From contig NC_079877.1 in the NCBI RefSeq assembly GCF_029227915.1, positions 17,348,851 to 17,412,850 of the forward strand: a stretch of 64,000 bases of DNA. The letters run 5' to 3'. Of this stretch, positions 52,690 to 64,000 are shown piece by piece. The notes below the pieces were generated by a model. It saw only the letters and a list, made by a program, of their open reading frames with translations. It was not told the DNA's origin and made no database searches. The position numbers and the translations under genes were made by a program. Position 1 is the stretch's first letter; each line of letters starts with the position of its first letter. This stretch comes from Hydractinia symbiolongicarpus. Taxonomy: Eukaryota; Cnidaria; Hydrozoa; Anthoathecata; Hydractiniidae.

Positions 52690-54240
52690 AAAAGTTAGGT
52701 AAAATATAAAATAACTTCTCTTTTAAAATCGCTATAACATTTTATCATCCGTAAATCACGAGGTAAAGAATTGTACAATACAGTACTAGAAAAATAAAAA
52801 AATAATTTAGTTGACTCGAGCTTAGCCTTTGGTATTCGAACCAAACAGTTATTTTTTTTGTTTTCTTTTCGTGATTTATACAAGTTTAGGCATACAGCGT
52901 GGATAGCGTTTTAGACAAATAAACATTATCGAATGTTGAGCATAGTTGTTGATGTAGGAACCTTTTGCACACGTCCACCTATCAACTTGCATGTTCGCTC
53001 ATGTAAGGATCGTAATTTTCTTCTGTAGATGGAGTACGCAGCAGCTGTAGTCAACATTACACATATCTTTTGTAAAAAGTCGAATTTTCCCAGAACCTTT
53101 TTTGTACGTCGTATTAAAAATGGCGTTCATGTCAAGAGTTTGGTCAAGAATAATGCCAAAGTATTTGTCCCTTGTCATCACATTGATGCAATTGTTACCA
53201 TAAGTAACGTTAAAACTCTCTGGATGTTTTTCAAATTCTTAGCAGTCCCAAAAAGCATTGCTTCTGTTTTCCCTTTTTTTAAATTAAGGATAATCTTGTT
53301 TTCACTTCAATCGTATATGGCTTTTATTTCGGATAACAACAAAGATTCAATAATAAATGTATCTTTGTCGGCAGCATACATCACGGTGTCGTATGCATAC
53401 ATTACAGCTTCAGAGTGACGAAGAACAGTAAATAAATCATCAAATCTTACGTGTTCCTCTTCTGATAGAACGTTATCGTATTGTACAGATTGAGTTCGGT
53501 TAAATAATCTGTACACCATTCTTTTTCAGCATCTTCTATCCCATAGCAAGATAATTTGGGTATGAGTTTTGAATGACTCCCTTTGGTTAAATCTAGAAAC
53601 ACTTCTCCAACTACCTTTCCTTCGTCCACTTTTTTCTGATCGAATCGGTCTAAGTGTACTAGCAAGCTCTGTAGACCTTTCTGAAACCAAATTGATTTTT
53701 ATTTAATAAACCATTGCTTTCAAGATAAGACATTACCTGATGTTGAACAATCCATGCTATTATTTTCGAAATGGCTGGAATCGAGTTATATAGATGAAAC
53801 GAATATTTTTTCAGGTTGGCCACTACTTCTGAAAAAAAAACTCACAGAAAGTCGCATTTAAAGTGTTCTCGCCATTAATTTAAGGTTGTAGAAGAGCAAA
53901 TATTGGTTTTGTTAGGAAAAACCTTTTTAGTCATATTCCAAAATTTATCTGGTTCATTAGAAGCATTATTTAAGAGATTTGCATTCCTTGACCAAGTCGT
54001 TTATCCTATTTCGTAATCGTTTGTACACAGTTATATCTTCCACAGATTTTGTTTTCTGTGATTTCCATAAAATTGCATCTCTCCTATTCATTTCGTGTTT
54101 TAAGGCTTTTCTCGTATTTTCTTCACAATTTTTGGCGCTAGTTGATCTAGAGTAGATTCATAGAACGGGCTCCAATCTTTACTTTTTAAAATATCACAGA
54201 AATGTATGCGTTTAAAATTGTTTTACGAGCCTCCTTACAC
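52690..54240 (-). pseudogene. Non-LTR retrotransposon RT, decayed
   Basis: Pieces in order on -: PDKFWNMTKKVFPNKTN (linker before RT, near 53920), GEVFLDLTKGSHSKLIPKLS and a WCTDYLTE segment (53447-53665), a catalytic region reading YAYDTVMYAADKD where YADD is expected (about 53400), FGIILDQTLDMNAIF (about 53150), and the C-terminal KLESTKLFFYFSSTVLYNSL block (52695-52883). The order fits Jockey/CR1-type elements. Several frameshifts; no endonuclease seen. It lies just downstream of the ATG3 stop. Confidence 0.8.
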
Positions 54241-54610
54241 TGCTATGCGGCAAAAATATCGTTCCCGCATGCGGGATTATTGGGGAAATGAAATATATTT
54301 TTCAAATCCATGCTAATAAGTCTGAATGTTGAAGAGATGGGGATTACTACAGAAGCGGTAGTGTTATATTAATTTTAAATTATTCCATTACACTGAAACA
54401 AAATCGAAGTTTATATAAACAGTAAATGGCTAAAAAATGATTTAGGAAAGTGTAAGAAAATTTCGTCTGTACATGTTTGACATAAGGGAAGTTGTTGGTT
54501 TGTTGCATTCTCCAGCTCACGTTAGCCGACAAAAAAGAACCCGGCGTTTAAACATTGTAAAAAATTGGATACAACAAAAAGATTTTTCCGTTTCTGTTCG
54601 GTTGATTCGA
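54241..54610. other. 3' flank of ATG3
   Basis: No canonical poly(A) signal was spotted on - within the first 300 bp after the ATG3 stop. Confidence 0.4.
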
Positions 54611-57600
54611 TCACATGTTAAAATGGCGCGTATAGTCGTATTCGATCGTTGGAATGACAGCTTGAACGAACTTAAGAAATATTAGCAAATACCTGTTGAT
54701 ACAAATGTCAAGGAAACATATTAAAAGTAAAAAGTTCCACTAAAACAAATTTTGTTAAATTTCCAGTTGACCCTCAAAAAGATAAATTGTCATGAGACCG
54801 AGCAAGGACGATTGATTCTTCGATAAATTGAGTGAATGGGCCTAAAGTAATTCGTTACTGCATCAAAATTCTAATTCTGAAATAAAAATGAAAATAGAGT
54901 ATTTTCCACATGAAGAAAAAATTTTCCAAGGTTCCGACAAAGTGCATAAGCGCGAAGGAATCGTGTAAAAAGTTGGATTATTTATTTTTTAGGGAAGTCA
55001 ACTGTATTAATTTTAAGGGCCTTTGGAAATGTAATATTTGAAAAATGTAATATTGGAAATATAAATTTGGTAGCTTAAGCATGGGTAATTATTTTCCTGG
55101 AATATCGGATAAACTTATAGCAATTGAACTAATTTTCGTGGGAATAATCTTTCGCAAATTGAACGGATTTTAACTTATTAGTAGAATTAATTTTCTTAGT
55201 TGTCTGATTTGCAAAAAAATAAGTTTTTGCGATCTTATGGAAACCGCGAAGGATGGGGTTTTTAAAACGTAACCCTAGCAAATATCACATTGGCATTGAA
55301 TCTCGCAAAATGGACAAGAAAACGCAAAATTTCGCGGGGAAAAATCTTCCCACGAAACTAGTTCCTTTAAAAGTAGGATTTCATGTCACGAAAAAAAGGT
55401 TAAAAGTAATGGGTAAAATGAAAAGATACATGTGGACGCCAACTTCGCCTCCCCCATCTTGGACGGTAGAAATAATTTTTTTCATCACCTCAGCGTGTCT
55501 GCAAGGGTGTATGGATGCCATAGGTGGCGGCGGGAGGTGTGGATGAGGTTCCATTGTAACAGTTTTATTAACGTGATCCTGACACGAAAAAACAAATTGA
55601 TGACAGTGCTGCACTGGCCGAGTAATAAGGTATGATTTTTATATATTTAAATGCGTTGATAAAATATAAGAGAACAAGCAAACTGTCGATTTAAAATGCC
55701 CAGATCACTTACTCAATGTGTCTAAAATGAACGTCAATCAAGAGAAAAAGCTTGAGAATACCTGACTAATATCTTCGTACATTAGCTCCATATTTAGTGG
55801 CTTCCTACCCTACAAATAAAAGAGGGGAAGATTACAATAAAAAACTTTATGCCCTGAGCACGCCGCGTTTTAGTAACAGTGGGTTAGCAGTGGAGGTCTG
55901 ATTCGAAATCCTTGCTTAATTGTTAAGATTTTAAACGTCATTCATTTTTCATGGATTCTCGATTTCACATGAATCTAGAACTTCCCAGCATTTTCCTGAA
56001 ACAAATAAATCTTTGATAGTAAAAAGGTTCTGAAAATAAATATAAATGGAGGTTGTTCAAGTTTTGAGATCATGTGCTGATATCGTAAAACCACCCCGGT
56101 ACCTTTTTCTTTCCCTGAAGCAATGTTTAAACACTGCTATATATCCGTTGCTTCAAAGAAGATTTTTGCTACAGTCCTATACCTCAATGCACAGTCAAGT
56201 GAAGGGACAGTGATCAGAGGGGCCTCAAGGTTGCTAAGAAAGTCGACTAATCCTTAGCAAACGCGTACATGAATCATGATAAAGTGAAAGTCAGCTCATT
56301 CAAAAACGTCCAAGATAATTTAAAGTTAAATTAATGTTAAAACTAGAAGCCCTGCGGCTTAAAGATTTCCGCCATTAGCAATAATCTGAACTTTGAAGTG
56401 TACTGGGTAATATGGGGGAACAAAATCATTGAATATTCTAAAATTTTAAAATTCAATTTTTGATTATTATTGAAACTGTAAATCATAGCTAACTTAACTT
56501 ACATAAACTTCATTTCTCTATAAGAACAATTTAAAAAAAAAAATAAACCTGAAAATTGATGAACAATAAAAACAAAATAAGAACAACGGCAAGGCTAAAA
56601 AATTTTATGGATTTTCTCTTTTTCTCTGAAAAACAACTTGGAAAATATATTTTTTTAAATAATCACTTACGAAAGGTTATTTTCAAACTACATATTCATA
56701 TTTTTTATTTTATAACACACTAGTCACGATTTTATAGGTATAATACATTATCTTTCACCAAAAATATTCAACCTCAACAATTCCCATTAAATCAAAATTC
56801 ATGAATAATTAATTAATTCTGCTGAATATAGCTTTAGTCTCCAAGCTTTAGTCTACGTACTTGCAAAATTGTACAGAAGGAAATGACGTAATTATTAAAG
56901 GGAAACGTTAATAACATCAAAGATGGCGCATTATAAGACGATCTTCATTATGCTACACTGCACGAGCTAACTTTCGATAACATATAAACTTTAAAATAAA
57001 GTATTGTTCATTGGATAATAAAACAATTTGTTGCACTGTAAGGATTCTTATTGGCTTAAAACTCATTTTAGCCTCGTCCCCAGAAAAAAATCTGTCAAAA
57101 CGAGGATTTGAGCTTTAGCCTGGATAAGTTTCGGGCGTCCAGCCTAGCTGCGATGCTCTATCTATCTCCCCCTCTATCTTCTCAGGCGATATTAAAGATT
57201 CCGCCTTTGGGCGGAAATCAATAATTTTTCTCAGGCAAAACAAAAAACATCTGCCCTCATCGAATAAAAGCAGATAGATCACAAATAGTATATGCAAAAA
57301 CAAGAAATACAATCCGAAATTTCTAAAGTTTTCCCTAAGTCCACCATTTTCAGTTTTTTACGTATGCTGAAGTAATGCAAAGAAATGAACGATCGCCCTG
57401 AGGTGTCACAGTTCTCATTTTTATTTTGACAGTTCTCATTTTTATTTTGACAGTTCTCATTTTTATTTTGACAGTTCTCATTTTTATTTTGATAGTTCTC
57501 ATTTTTATTTTGACGGTTCTCATTTTTATTTTGACAGTTCTCGTTTTTATCCACAATAAAAATGAGAACTGTTAAAAAATAACGAGAACTGTCAAAATAA

Positions 57601-60600
57601 AACGAGATCTGTGACACCTCAGAGCCATCGTAGAAATGGGACATCAATTACTTGCAATAATTCACAAGAAAGCAATCCTTACACATTACCATGATTTTAG
57701 AAAATATTAGAATTCTAGGACTTATTCTAGTTTTTGCTTTAGATTCCAGTTTTTGCTTTAGATTCCAGGGCTTTCCACGTTTGTTTTAAAATTCAGGGTT
57801 TCCCAGAATTTTGCAGGTCGCTGGTAACATCAAAACCCTAACATACATTTGCATCTTCAACAAGTAACACAAAAAATAACTCGCTACCTCGTCATAGCCA
57901 AAAAGCCACAACCTTGGCGTTTGATAATACTTGTCGTACGTGATGTTTAAGTCGTACGTTCTGGTCTGTAAAATACCATCTTTCGTTAACGCAGCTTCTT
58001 GTAATATATCTTTTCGTTGAGCGGTGTTTGATACAGTGGCCTAAAAAAAGTGGTAAATGCTTTTAAATTTAAAAAAACATTAAACAATAATATTTGACAT
58101 TTTATTATAATCTTTTCATTTTCGTAGTAGGTATCCAGACCCTTCCCCTGTGTTTAAAAATGTGAACAATGTAAAAAACAATTATGGTCCATTTTCTAAT
58201 ATCAAGACCATCCGAGTAAATGATTATTTCATTATCAAAACCTAACTTGTGTGTTCTCGCAAAAAAAAATACGGTTTAAAGAACTTACTGCATCTTCTAA
58301 CATACCCGCTTCTTCAAACGCTATATATATATAAAAAAAAGAATTATCATGTGTTAACATATCATGATATTAAAAAAATTAATAAAACTAATTGTAGTTT
58401 GCTTTTACTATCAAACAAATCACTGTGAACAAACAAATGAAAAAATGAACAGTATGTACAGGTAATGAAAACGTGCACACTTTAACTAACAAACGTAATT
58501 TTTTTGTAAAAAATTTATTAAAATTTTGGTGGTTTATAATTTCGTGGAAACGCACACAGCAACTGGGTGTTGATACTTTACTTCTAATTTTATTATGGAC
58601 GAAATCAAATGTAACTATCTCATCAAGGAACAAAAACTTGTGGTGAAGCAGAACTGTAACCAGTTTTTACTCCTCATTATTATACTTAACTATTTTTTAA
58701 TTCATTGCTACAATGCATACCGTGAAATAAAAGAAAATGGATAATATTTTTGACAATTTACTTAGATTAATTTTTAAAATCCATTTCACATATACAACAT
58801 TTGTCTAATCATCCTCTTGAAATTGTTTTGTTTCGTTGAAAGCAGTGTCTGCTAAATTCTAGAAATTGGTTAACATTAATACATAAAAAATTTTAGGTTA
58901 AGATTTAAGAAATACAAAACACCAGTACAATGTCACATTATAAAGTTTTAGAGCATTCTTCTCGCACTGCCATTTTCGTTCTCCATTGTGTAAATACAAA
59001 TGCACATAAAAAAGGCTTGTCTAATTATCCTTTAAGGTATACTCAACATTAAAACTGAGCTAGCACATGCTTGCAGTAACAACTTGGCAACTACCGCTCA
59101 CCTTCCATGTCCATTGCCTCATCGTCATCATCGTCATCGTCGTCATCATCGTTATTCGCCACCTCTGTTGCAGGAGTCTGAGGAAAACAAACAATTCGTT
59201 TGAAAAAAGAGGTCTCTATTAATGAAACATTTAATAAAAGACAAGATTCTTATTTTTTTTTAAATTACTTTTGAAATAACCAGCTATAGGCATTGTTTGG
59301 AAAGAGATTTGTATATAAAACATGTCACCTTAATATCTTGGTCATCTTTACTTTCACTAACAATTTCAACATTATGATGAGTATCTACCCAGCCACCATC
59401 ATCATCACCTTCTTCAATGATGGCTTCATTTCCAGTATCGTACTCCATTTGACTGCATCGTTTGTAGCAAGGTACTATACACGAAAACAAATCTCAATAA
59501 AATTTCAAGTTGTCATTCTTGCAGTAAATTTAAAGTAAATTACCATTTTTGGTAGTGAGGTATTGTTTATCTGCAGGAAGATAACTTTTTTTCTTCGATT
59601 CTTCCCCTGTCGACCTGCAAAAACAAAAATGGCGAAGTTATACTATTCAGATCTAATAAGAATTTTTCTGGTCCAAAACACAAGAACAGGTGGTAAGGAA
59701 AAATATCAAACAAATAATTTTTTTCTTTAAATATCTTCACCAACTGTCCCGAAGTCTATTTTAACTTTTTTATGTGTTTATTAGGTAATTTTACACATGT
59801 TAATCATTTGCAATCGTTTTTCGCCAGGTTCGGAAATGGACTGAATGATGCTATTCTATTTTTTTTATCCCAATTGTTCTCCAATGGGCTAACAAACATT
59901 TATCCTACGTTTTGCGGCTTCTTTTGACTATTTCCCAAAATCAACAAACAACACCACTTGATCATTACTGCATTACACTGTGAAGTCCAACAAATATTGC
60001 GACTTTGTTACTGGAAGTAATACTAATTTTGAAATTTTATCCAAATTTGAATTTTTTTAGCTTACTTCATGTCTTATAAAGCATAAGAGGCCTTTACATG
60101 AGACAAAGAGGCCTTTACATGAGATAAATAGGCATTTACATGAGATAAAGAGGCCTGCACATGTTTACATATAATTCCGCCATTTCAAAAAATGACACCC
60201 AACTTACCAATGCCAAGTTGGACAATGATGTACTAGATAGTCTCCCGCTGCTACGAACTATAAAAATTATAACATTAAAATGTATTGCTTATTAAATCAT
60301 TATAACCAGACTACAGGTTTGATTAGTACAATAACATCGGTAAGCATACAGAAAATTAAATAAGAAAGTTATGGACAAACCTCCTCAGGTGTTATGACTC
60401 CAGTATCTCTGAATTTTGATTCCTGTTAGAAAAACAAAAAATAGTTGTGACATACAGAAACAGTTGTGGAAGAAAAAATTACTTACTTTTTTTGTCTTTT
60501 TTGGTGTAAGCTTTTACATGCTTTTAGGATATTTGTCCTAAAAGCACATTAACTTTCAAAATTGCACATGAAAAATCTGTACATCTATATAATAATACGC

Positions 60601-63600
60601 TGAGTGTGTCTGTCTGTGACAGGCAAAGTTGGTGTGTTCATTTTCCTTTGATATCGCCGAAAAACTGATGTCCAATATGTTAAATTTTCTGACGTAACGG
60701 CGCGACGTCAATAATGCTACTTTAACGTCAATATCTATATAATAATACGGAGACTGTGTGTGTCTGAACTTCGCTGGAGCAAGCAGGCTCCCTTTTTTCA
60801 GCAAAAGCCACCCGCCCAAAAGCCTCAAATTCTTGAAGTAGCCATATTTGTTGACGTTTTGTTGCATAATTAATGTGTGCCCTGGCGCGTAACTAATGTA
60901 TTTGTCCTAAAATTTAAAATGCTACATAAAGCTGTTAGCTGACTAACAGACGGGAAACTTTGGTTTGTTGAACTCCCTGTAATGTTATTATTTTTACTTT
61001 ACTATTGTTTCTCTTTATATGTGTTTTACTAAGCATAAATAGCTAGCTTTAGTTTTAGCTAAATGTTCTCAGTTTAAGTATATTTAACTGGGGGTGTCTT
61101 AGCTACTGTTAGCTACCTAATGTTAGCCTCCAGATCCTACTCTTCCCATCCCCCATGGCTATCTCTAACCTATAATGACTTATGTTGTTATTCCTCTTTT
61201 TTAATTATCTATAGGTAGCTTAGTTTCCAAACTTTTCTTCTTTTATGAGCACGAATTATGATGTAATAAGTTAGCTAGCTACCTACAAAATCTTTCAAAG
61301 ACTTGAACTTTTGCAGGATAGTAAAGTAGGATGTATTTTTTTAAGAGTATAATTATTTTCACATTTCCTGTAAGGGGACCCAACTAATATGACAAGTGGA
61401 ATAATTTTTTTCAGAATTTTAAGCGTGTGTGTTAAGTTATTTTTTATTGTTTTTTTTCTGACGTATCATGTTAAACTTTTGTCAGCCTACATGTAAAATG
61501 CCAGGTTATTTTTACAGGGGGTTGTAGACATTATTGGCAACTTAAGTGGGTTTATGACTTTATTTTAATTTATGAGAGGATGGTATGGTTGTTCGTGTTT
61601 TTGTTTATGTTGCAAACTGCTGTTTTTTAAAATTTTGTGTAAACTTTTGTGGGAAAAAGACCATATGCAATATACATACTGAAAGAACAAATTCACGTTT
61701 TTGTTAAAAATTTTAAAATTGTAGTAATAACTGAAAAAATTACTAATTGTTCTGACTAAAACTTTTTTGTTTTTATATCGTATGATGAAATGCCTGGTTT
61801 TCTATAATTTGATGTGTTTCATAACCTTAATGTGGAAGATTTATGGGCAACGGCAATATAGGACATGCTAAATGAACTGATTTTCGTTGATTTGGATATG
61901 CTTCTCAAAAACCAATCTGTTTTACATTTTGTGTAAACTTTTGTGAGGATGGACCGTATAAATTCCAAAAATAATATCTTTGTTCATTCAAAATTTACTT
62001 CTTATTCTTTTTTGACATTTACGTTTAAAATGGTTGGAAAAGGTCACTACGGATCATCATACTAAGAAAAAATTTTGTGTTCTTAACCGGTTATATAATT
62101 TTTACATTTGTGTACATTTTTGGGGAACAGGATAGTATGTAACCGAATAAATGATTTTCCAGATGTAAATTTGATGTTTTTGACACTTTTGATTAAAATA
62201 TTAAAGGGTTTTAACGTAATCACTATATAAGATGTAAATATTTGAGATGTGTAATTTCTGACTTTATTATTATTGTTGGTGTTGTACGTGATTCTATACA
62301 TTATTTTGATCAGCACATTGGAAGCAACGTGTAAACAAATTTCAGAAAAGAAATATTGTGTATTGACGGGTCCTGGCAGACGTCATCAAAATACAAGTTA
62401 CGATTCTCTTTTCCAATGTACTCCTGCCTCAGTGGATTTTGTGCAAATTTCTAAAGAAATTTTTTATTTGTGCTTTAGAGGAGTTTACTGACATCAGCAA
62501 AATTTTAAAATTTTAAAACACTTATATATTTCTCTTTATTCGTTGCGAACACTTATTTTTATCAGCGTTTCAATCTGCACGCATTACAGGCAACAGATAA
62601 ACTACATTTCACCAATTTTTTTTGTATGCACTGCTGACGTTAGCAAAATCTACAAAACAACCTAATCTTCTGCCTGAGTGGATTCTTCCACGGGCCTTAT
62701 CGACTAGTCCTATATATTAAATTAATGAAGCCATTACAGTGCACCTAAAACTTTGAGGCCAAATAACTTGGAAAACGAAGTGGTGACGTCAATGATTTTT
62801 CACCGCGTGGGTAACTAGGGACCATCTAGGACCAATTTGGGCAAGTTTCCCAAACCTGGGTACCCAAATCCGTCTGCAACCGTTTGCCAAAAGTACATAA
62901 TTCTATACATTTTCTTGAACAACGTTTCAAGATCTATACGATGAAGAAAAATTTTTAGATTTTGACGGGCCATTGCTGACGTCAGTAAAATTTTTAAACC
63001 ATTATATCTCATTAACTGGTCATCAAAACCGCATGATCATATACATTTTCTTGATCAGCAGTTTTAGAGGCAACGAATAAACTAAATTTCGCCAAAAAAT
63101 TTTTTAATTGCACTGCTGACGTCAGCAAAAAATCTAAAGCAACCCATTTTCCTATCGTCCTTCTGCTTAAGTGGATTTCTCCACAAGCCTTATCGACTAG
63201 TTAATCTATAAAAAAAAGACTAAGGGAAATTTCCATTACATTCATACAAATATAGCATATATCATGAAAGTAGTTCATTCAGACTTTAGTATTAACAAAA
63301 CCTCTCACAGAGATAATAGGAGCTAAATGCAAATACCTAAAAATATGCATGCTTAAGAAAATATGCACAGCATGTTTTTTGTTGTACTGGTATGCTTATT
63401 TGATGTATCACACCATATATACATTAACAATCCTGCTAACACATCTTTATTTTCTGTTTTTTAAGAACTTGTTATTGTTGAGAAACTACTTGAATTGACC
63501 TGAATCAGTCTTGTGAATGAAGAAAGGGCTGGGTATGCAGCAAACCGCACACCCCAAATTATTTTTACAATGTATAAATGTAAGATTAGTTTGTCTACAG

Positions 63601-63941
63601 AAAATAAACTTTAGTCCATATGATACTGGTTGTATATGTTTAAAAGCTGAAAGTAGAACATCCTATTCTGTTTCAAGTGTTTTCGATTGTATAAACTAGA
63701 ATGACAAGGCAGTTGCATAACTTTTCTGTGTATAAAAAAGTTTATCCACTCAATGTATGAACATGACCATAACATTGAACGTCTTATTATAAGGGCTTGT
63801 AAGATACCAATTTGGATAAATTACCCTATGTTTATTTTTAAATCCAATCACAATCATACATACCTTCAAAACAGGTGTCATATATTCGGCAACACCCAAT
63901 GCTTTGCTCTTCACTGCATTAAAAGCATTTTGCAGAGCCAT
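54611..63941 (-). CDS. ATG3: ATG3, E2-like enzyme of autophagy, eleven exons
   Basis: ATG3 takes activated ATG8/LC3 from ATG7 and joins it to phosphatidylethanolamine. Exons on -: 63941-63864, 60422-60381, 60257-60208, 59614-59544, 59474-59329, 59177-59102, 58320-58289, 58040-57888, 55809-55762, 55578-55430, 54692-54611. All have GT-AG borders and join in frame to 308 residues (human 314). Landmarks: N-terminal helix [48 protein letters not shown], acidic flexible region ([10 protein letters not shown]), [20 protein letters not shown], catalytic site [15 protein letters not shown] with Cys258, and C-terminus [13 protein letters not shown]. The last exon joins through a split Met codon (AT/G). 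Introns contain MITEs, a hairpin repeat and Helitrons. Confidence 0.96.
56345..57060. repeat. Dispersed repeat R1, copy 2 (no inserts)
   Basis: Same orientation as 303-1980 but without MITE-1 and MITE-2. It lies in the intron of ATG3 between exons 8 and 9. Confidence 0.8.
57398..57622. mobile_element. Palindromic MITE built of 21-bp repeats
   Basis: CTGAGGTGTCACAG at the left is matched by CTGTGACACCTCAG at the right. The left arm holds seven units of the 21-bp repeat 'ttttattttgacagttctca' (first 20 bases); the right arm has inverse units. It lies in the ATG3 intron between exons 8 and 9. The open frames of KMRTVKI-type repeats are by-products. Confidence 0.8.
60085..60165. repeat. 20-bp minisatellite next to ATG3 exon 3
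   Basis: Four units of the type AGAGGCCTTTACATGAGATA, 43 bp from the donor of exon 3 (60208). Confidence 0.8.
60584..60733 (+). mobile_element. Helitron 5' fragment
   Basis: Starts TCTATATAATAATACGC after A and follows the tandem units at 9865 for about 150 bp, then is interrupted at 'gtcaata' by another Helitron starting at 60734. Confidence 0.75.
60734..62707 (+). mobile_element. Helitron, 1974 bp, non-autonomous
   Basis: 5' end TCTATATAATAATACGG after A; 3' end GTGGATTCTTCCAC hairpin, 'gggccttatcga', CTAG (62704-62707). 61490-62280 matches 8456-9500. No Rep/helicase sequence is seen. The sequence after CTAG goes on with interior Helitron sequence. Confidence 0.65.
62709..63200 (+). mobile_element. 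Helitron 3' part
   Basis: Joins the interior of a tandem-unit-type Helitron ('taatgaagccattacagtgc') directly behind the preceding CTAG and ends with a degraded hairpin (GTGGATTTCTCCAC) and CTAG at 63197-63200. The 5' end is missing. Confidence 0.65.
63201..63863. other. First part of ATG3 intron 1, nothing recognised
   Basis: AT-rich DNA between the ATG3 first exon and the Helitron cluster. The + frames in it have no domain. Confidence 0.5.
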
Positions 63942-63958
63942 TTTCTATCTATTAAACA

Positions 63959-63960
63959 CT
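63959..63960 (-). promoter_or_regulatory. Acceptor-like AG upstream of ATG3
   Basis: Read on -, TTACTCTCTTTAG ends 17 bp before the ATG at 63941. It could mark a 5'-UTR intron end or a spliced-leader acceptor. Confidence 0.4.
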
Positions 63961-64000
63961 AAAGAGAGTAATCTAATAAATAAATAAACCAGTACCTTTT

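Noticed and set aside
54473-54685. 70-residue + frame
   Set aside because: It is the antisense of ATG3 exon 11.
55253-55635. Two + frames of 97 and 67 residues
   Set aside because: Antisense of ATG3 exon 10.
57279-57647. 122-residue frame rich in NKNENCQ repeats and its shadow
   Set aside because: Translation of the 21-bp repeat of a palindromic MITE.

Overview
The window is animal nuclear DNA. It is AT-rich, has split genes with GT-AG introns, and is crowded with degraded mobile elements. Element families I recognise mainly from cnidarian genomes (protein-primed polymerase virus-like elements, DIRS, Penelope-like elements, short Helitrons) suggest a cnidarian, possibly a hydrozoan. That placement is an inference, not a measurement.

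Three host genes can be supported. (1) A four-exon gene on + (20849-31874) encodes a 485-residue protein with an N-terminal membrane anchor, a ZZ zinc finger and three EF-hands; its first intron is 9 kb and full of repeats. (2) TMEM101 is a single-exon + gene (32398-33177) starting 523 bp downstream. (3) ATG3, the E2-like enzyme of autophagy, is on - (63941-54611) in eleven exons that join in frame to 308 residues plus stop.

Two regions are old insertions of one family of virus-like elements with very compact gene order. Element A (about 2490-8455) carries a 24-residue-repeat gene, a 52-residue Cys-rich gene, an acidic-tail gene, a SAP-like gene, a membrane/helical gene, a possible jelly-roll gene, an intact 380-residue gene, a coiled-coil gene and a capsid-like gene cut off at its 3' end by Helitron-type repeat. 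It has no polymerase. Region B (about 37800-50260) is two copies of this family joined tail to tail inside the same large gene: B1 (37800-39815, A orientation) and B2 (39815-50260, inverted). B2 adds a broken protein-primed family-B DNA polymerase, an HNH nuclease and a 961-bp segment present three times in tandem. All copies carry frameshifts or stops.

The rest is mobile and repeated DNA: tandem Helitrons (8456-11864, 60584-63200), a complete Helitron at 28939-29665, a DIRS remnant (12764-15490), a Penelope-like fragment (18888-19405) abutting an LTR-element gag (19409-20020), non-LTR reverse transcriptase remnants (37640-37785, 52690-54240), at least five MITE-type elements (three with empty-site evidence inside this window), a ~125-bp satellite (26330-27600) and several minisatellites.

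The most unusual points are the tail-to-tail element chimera, the perfect palindrome carrying both start codons of a divergent gene pair, the Cys-rich mini-gene kept in several copies, an AATAAA-type motif placed directly before many element start codons, and the direct CTRR-to-TC junctions between tandem Helitrons.
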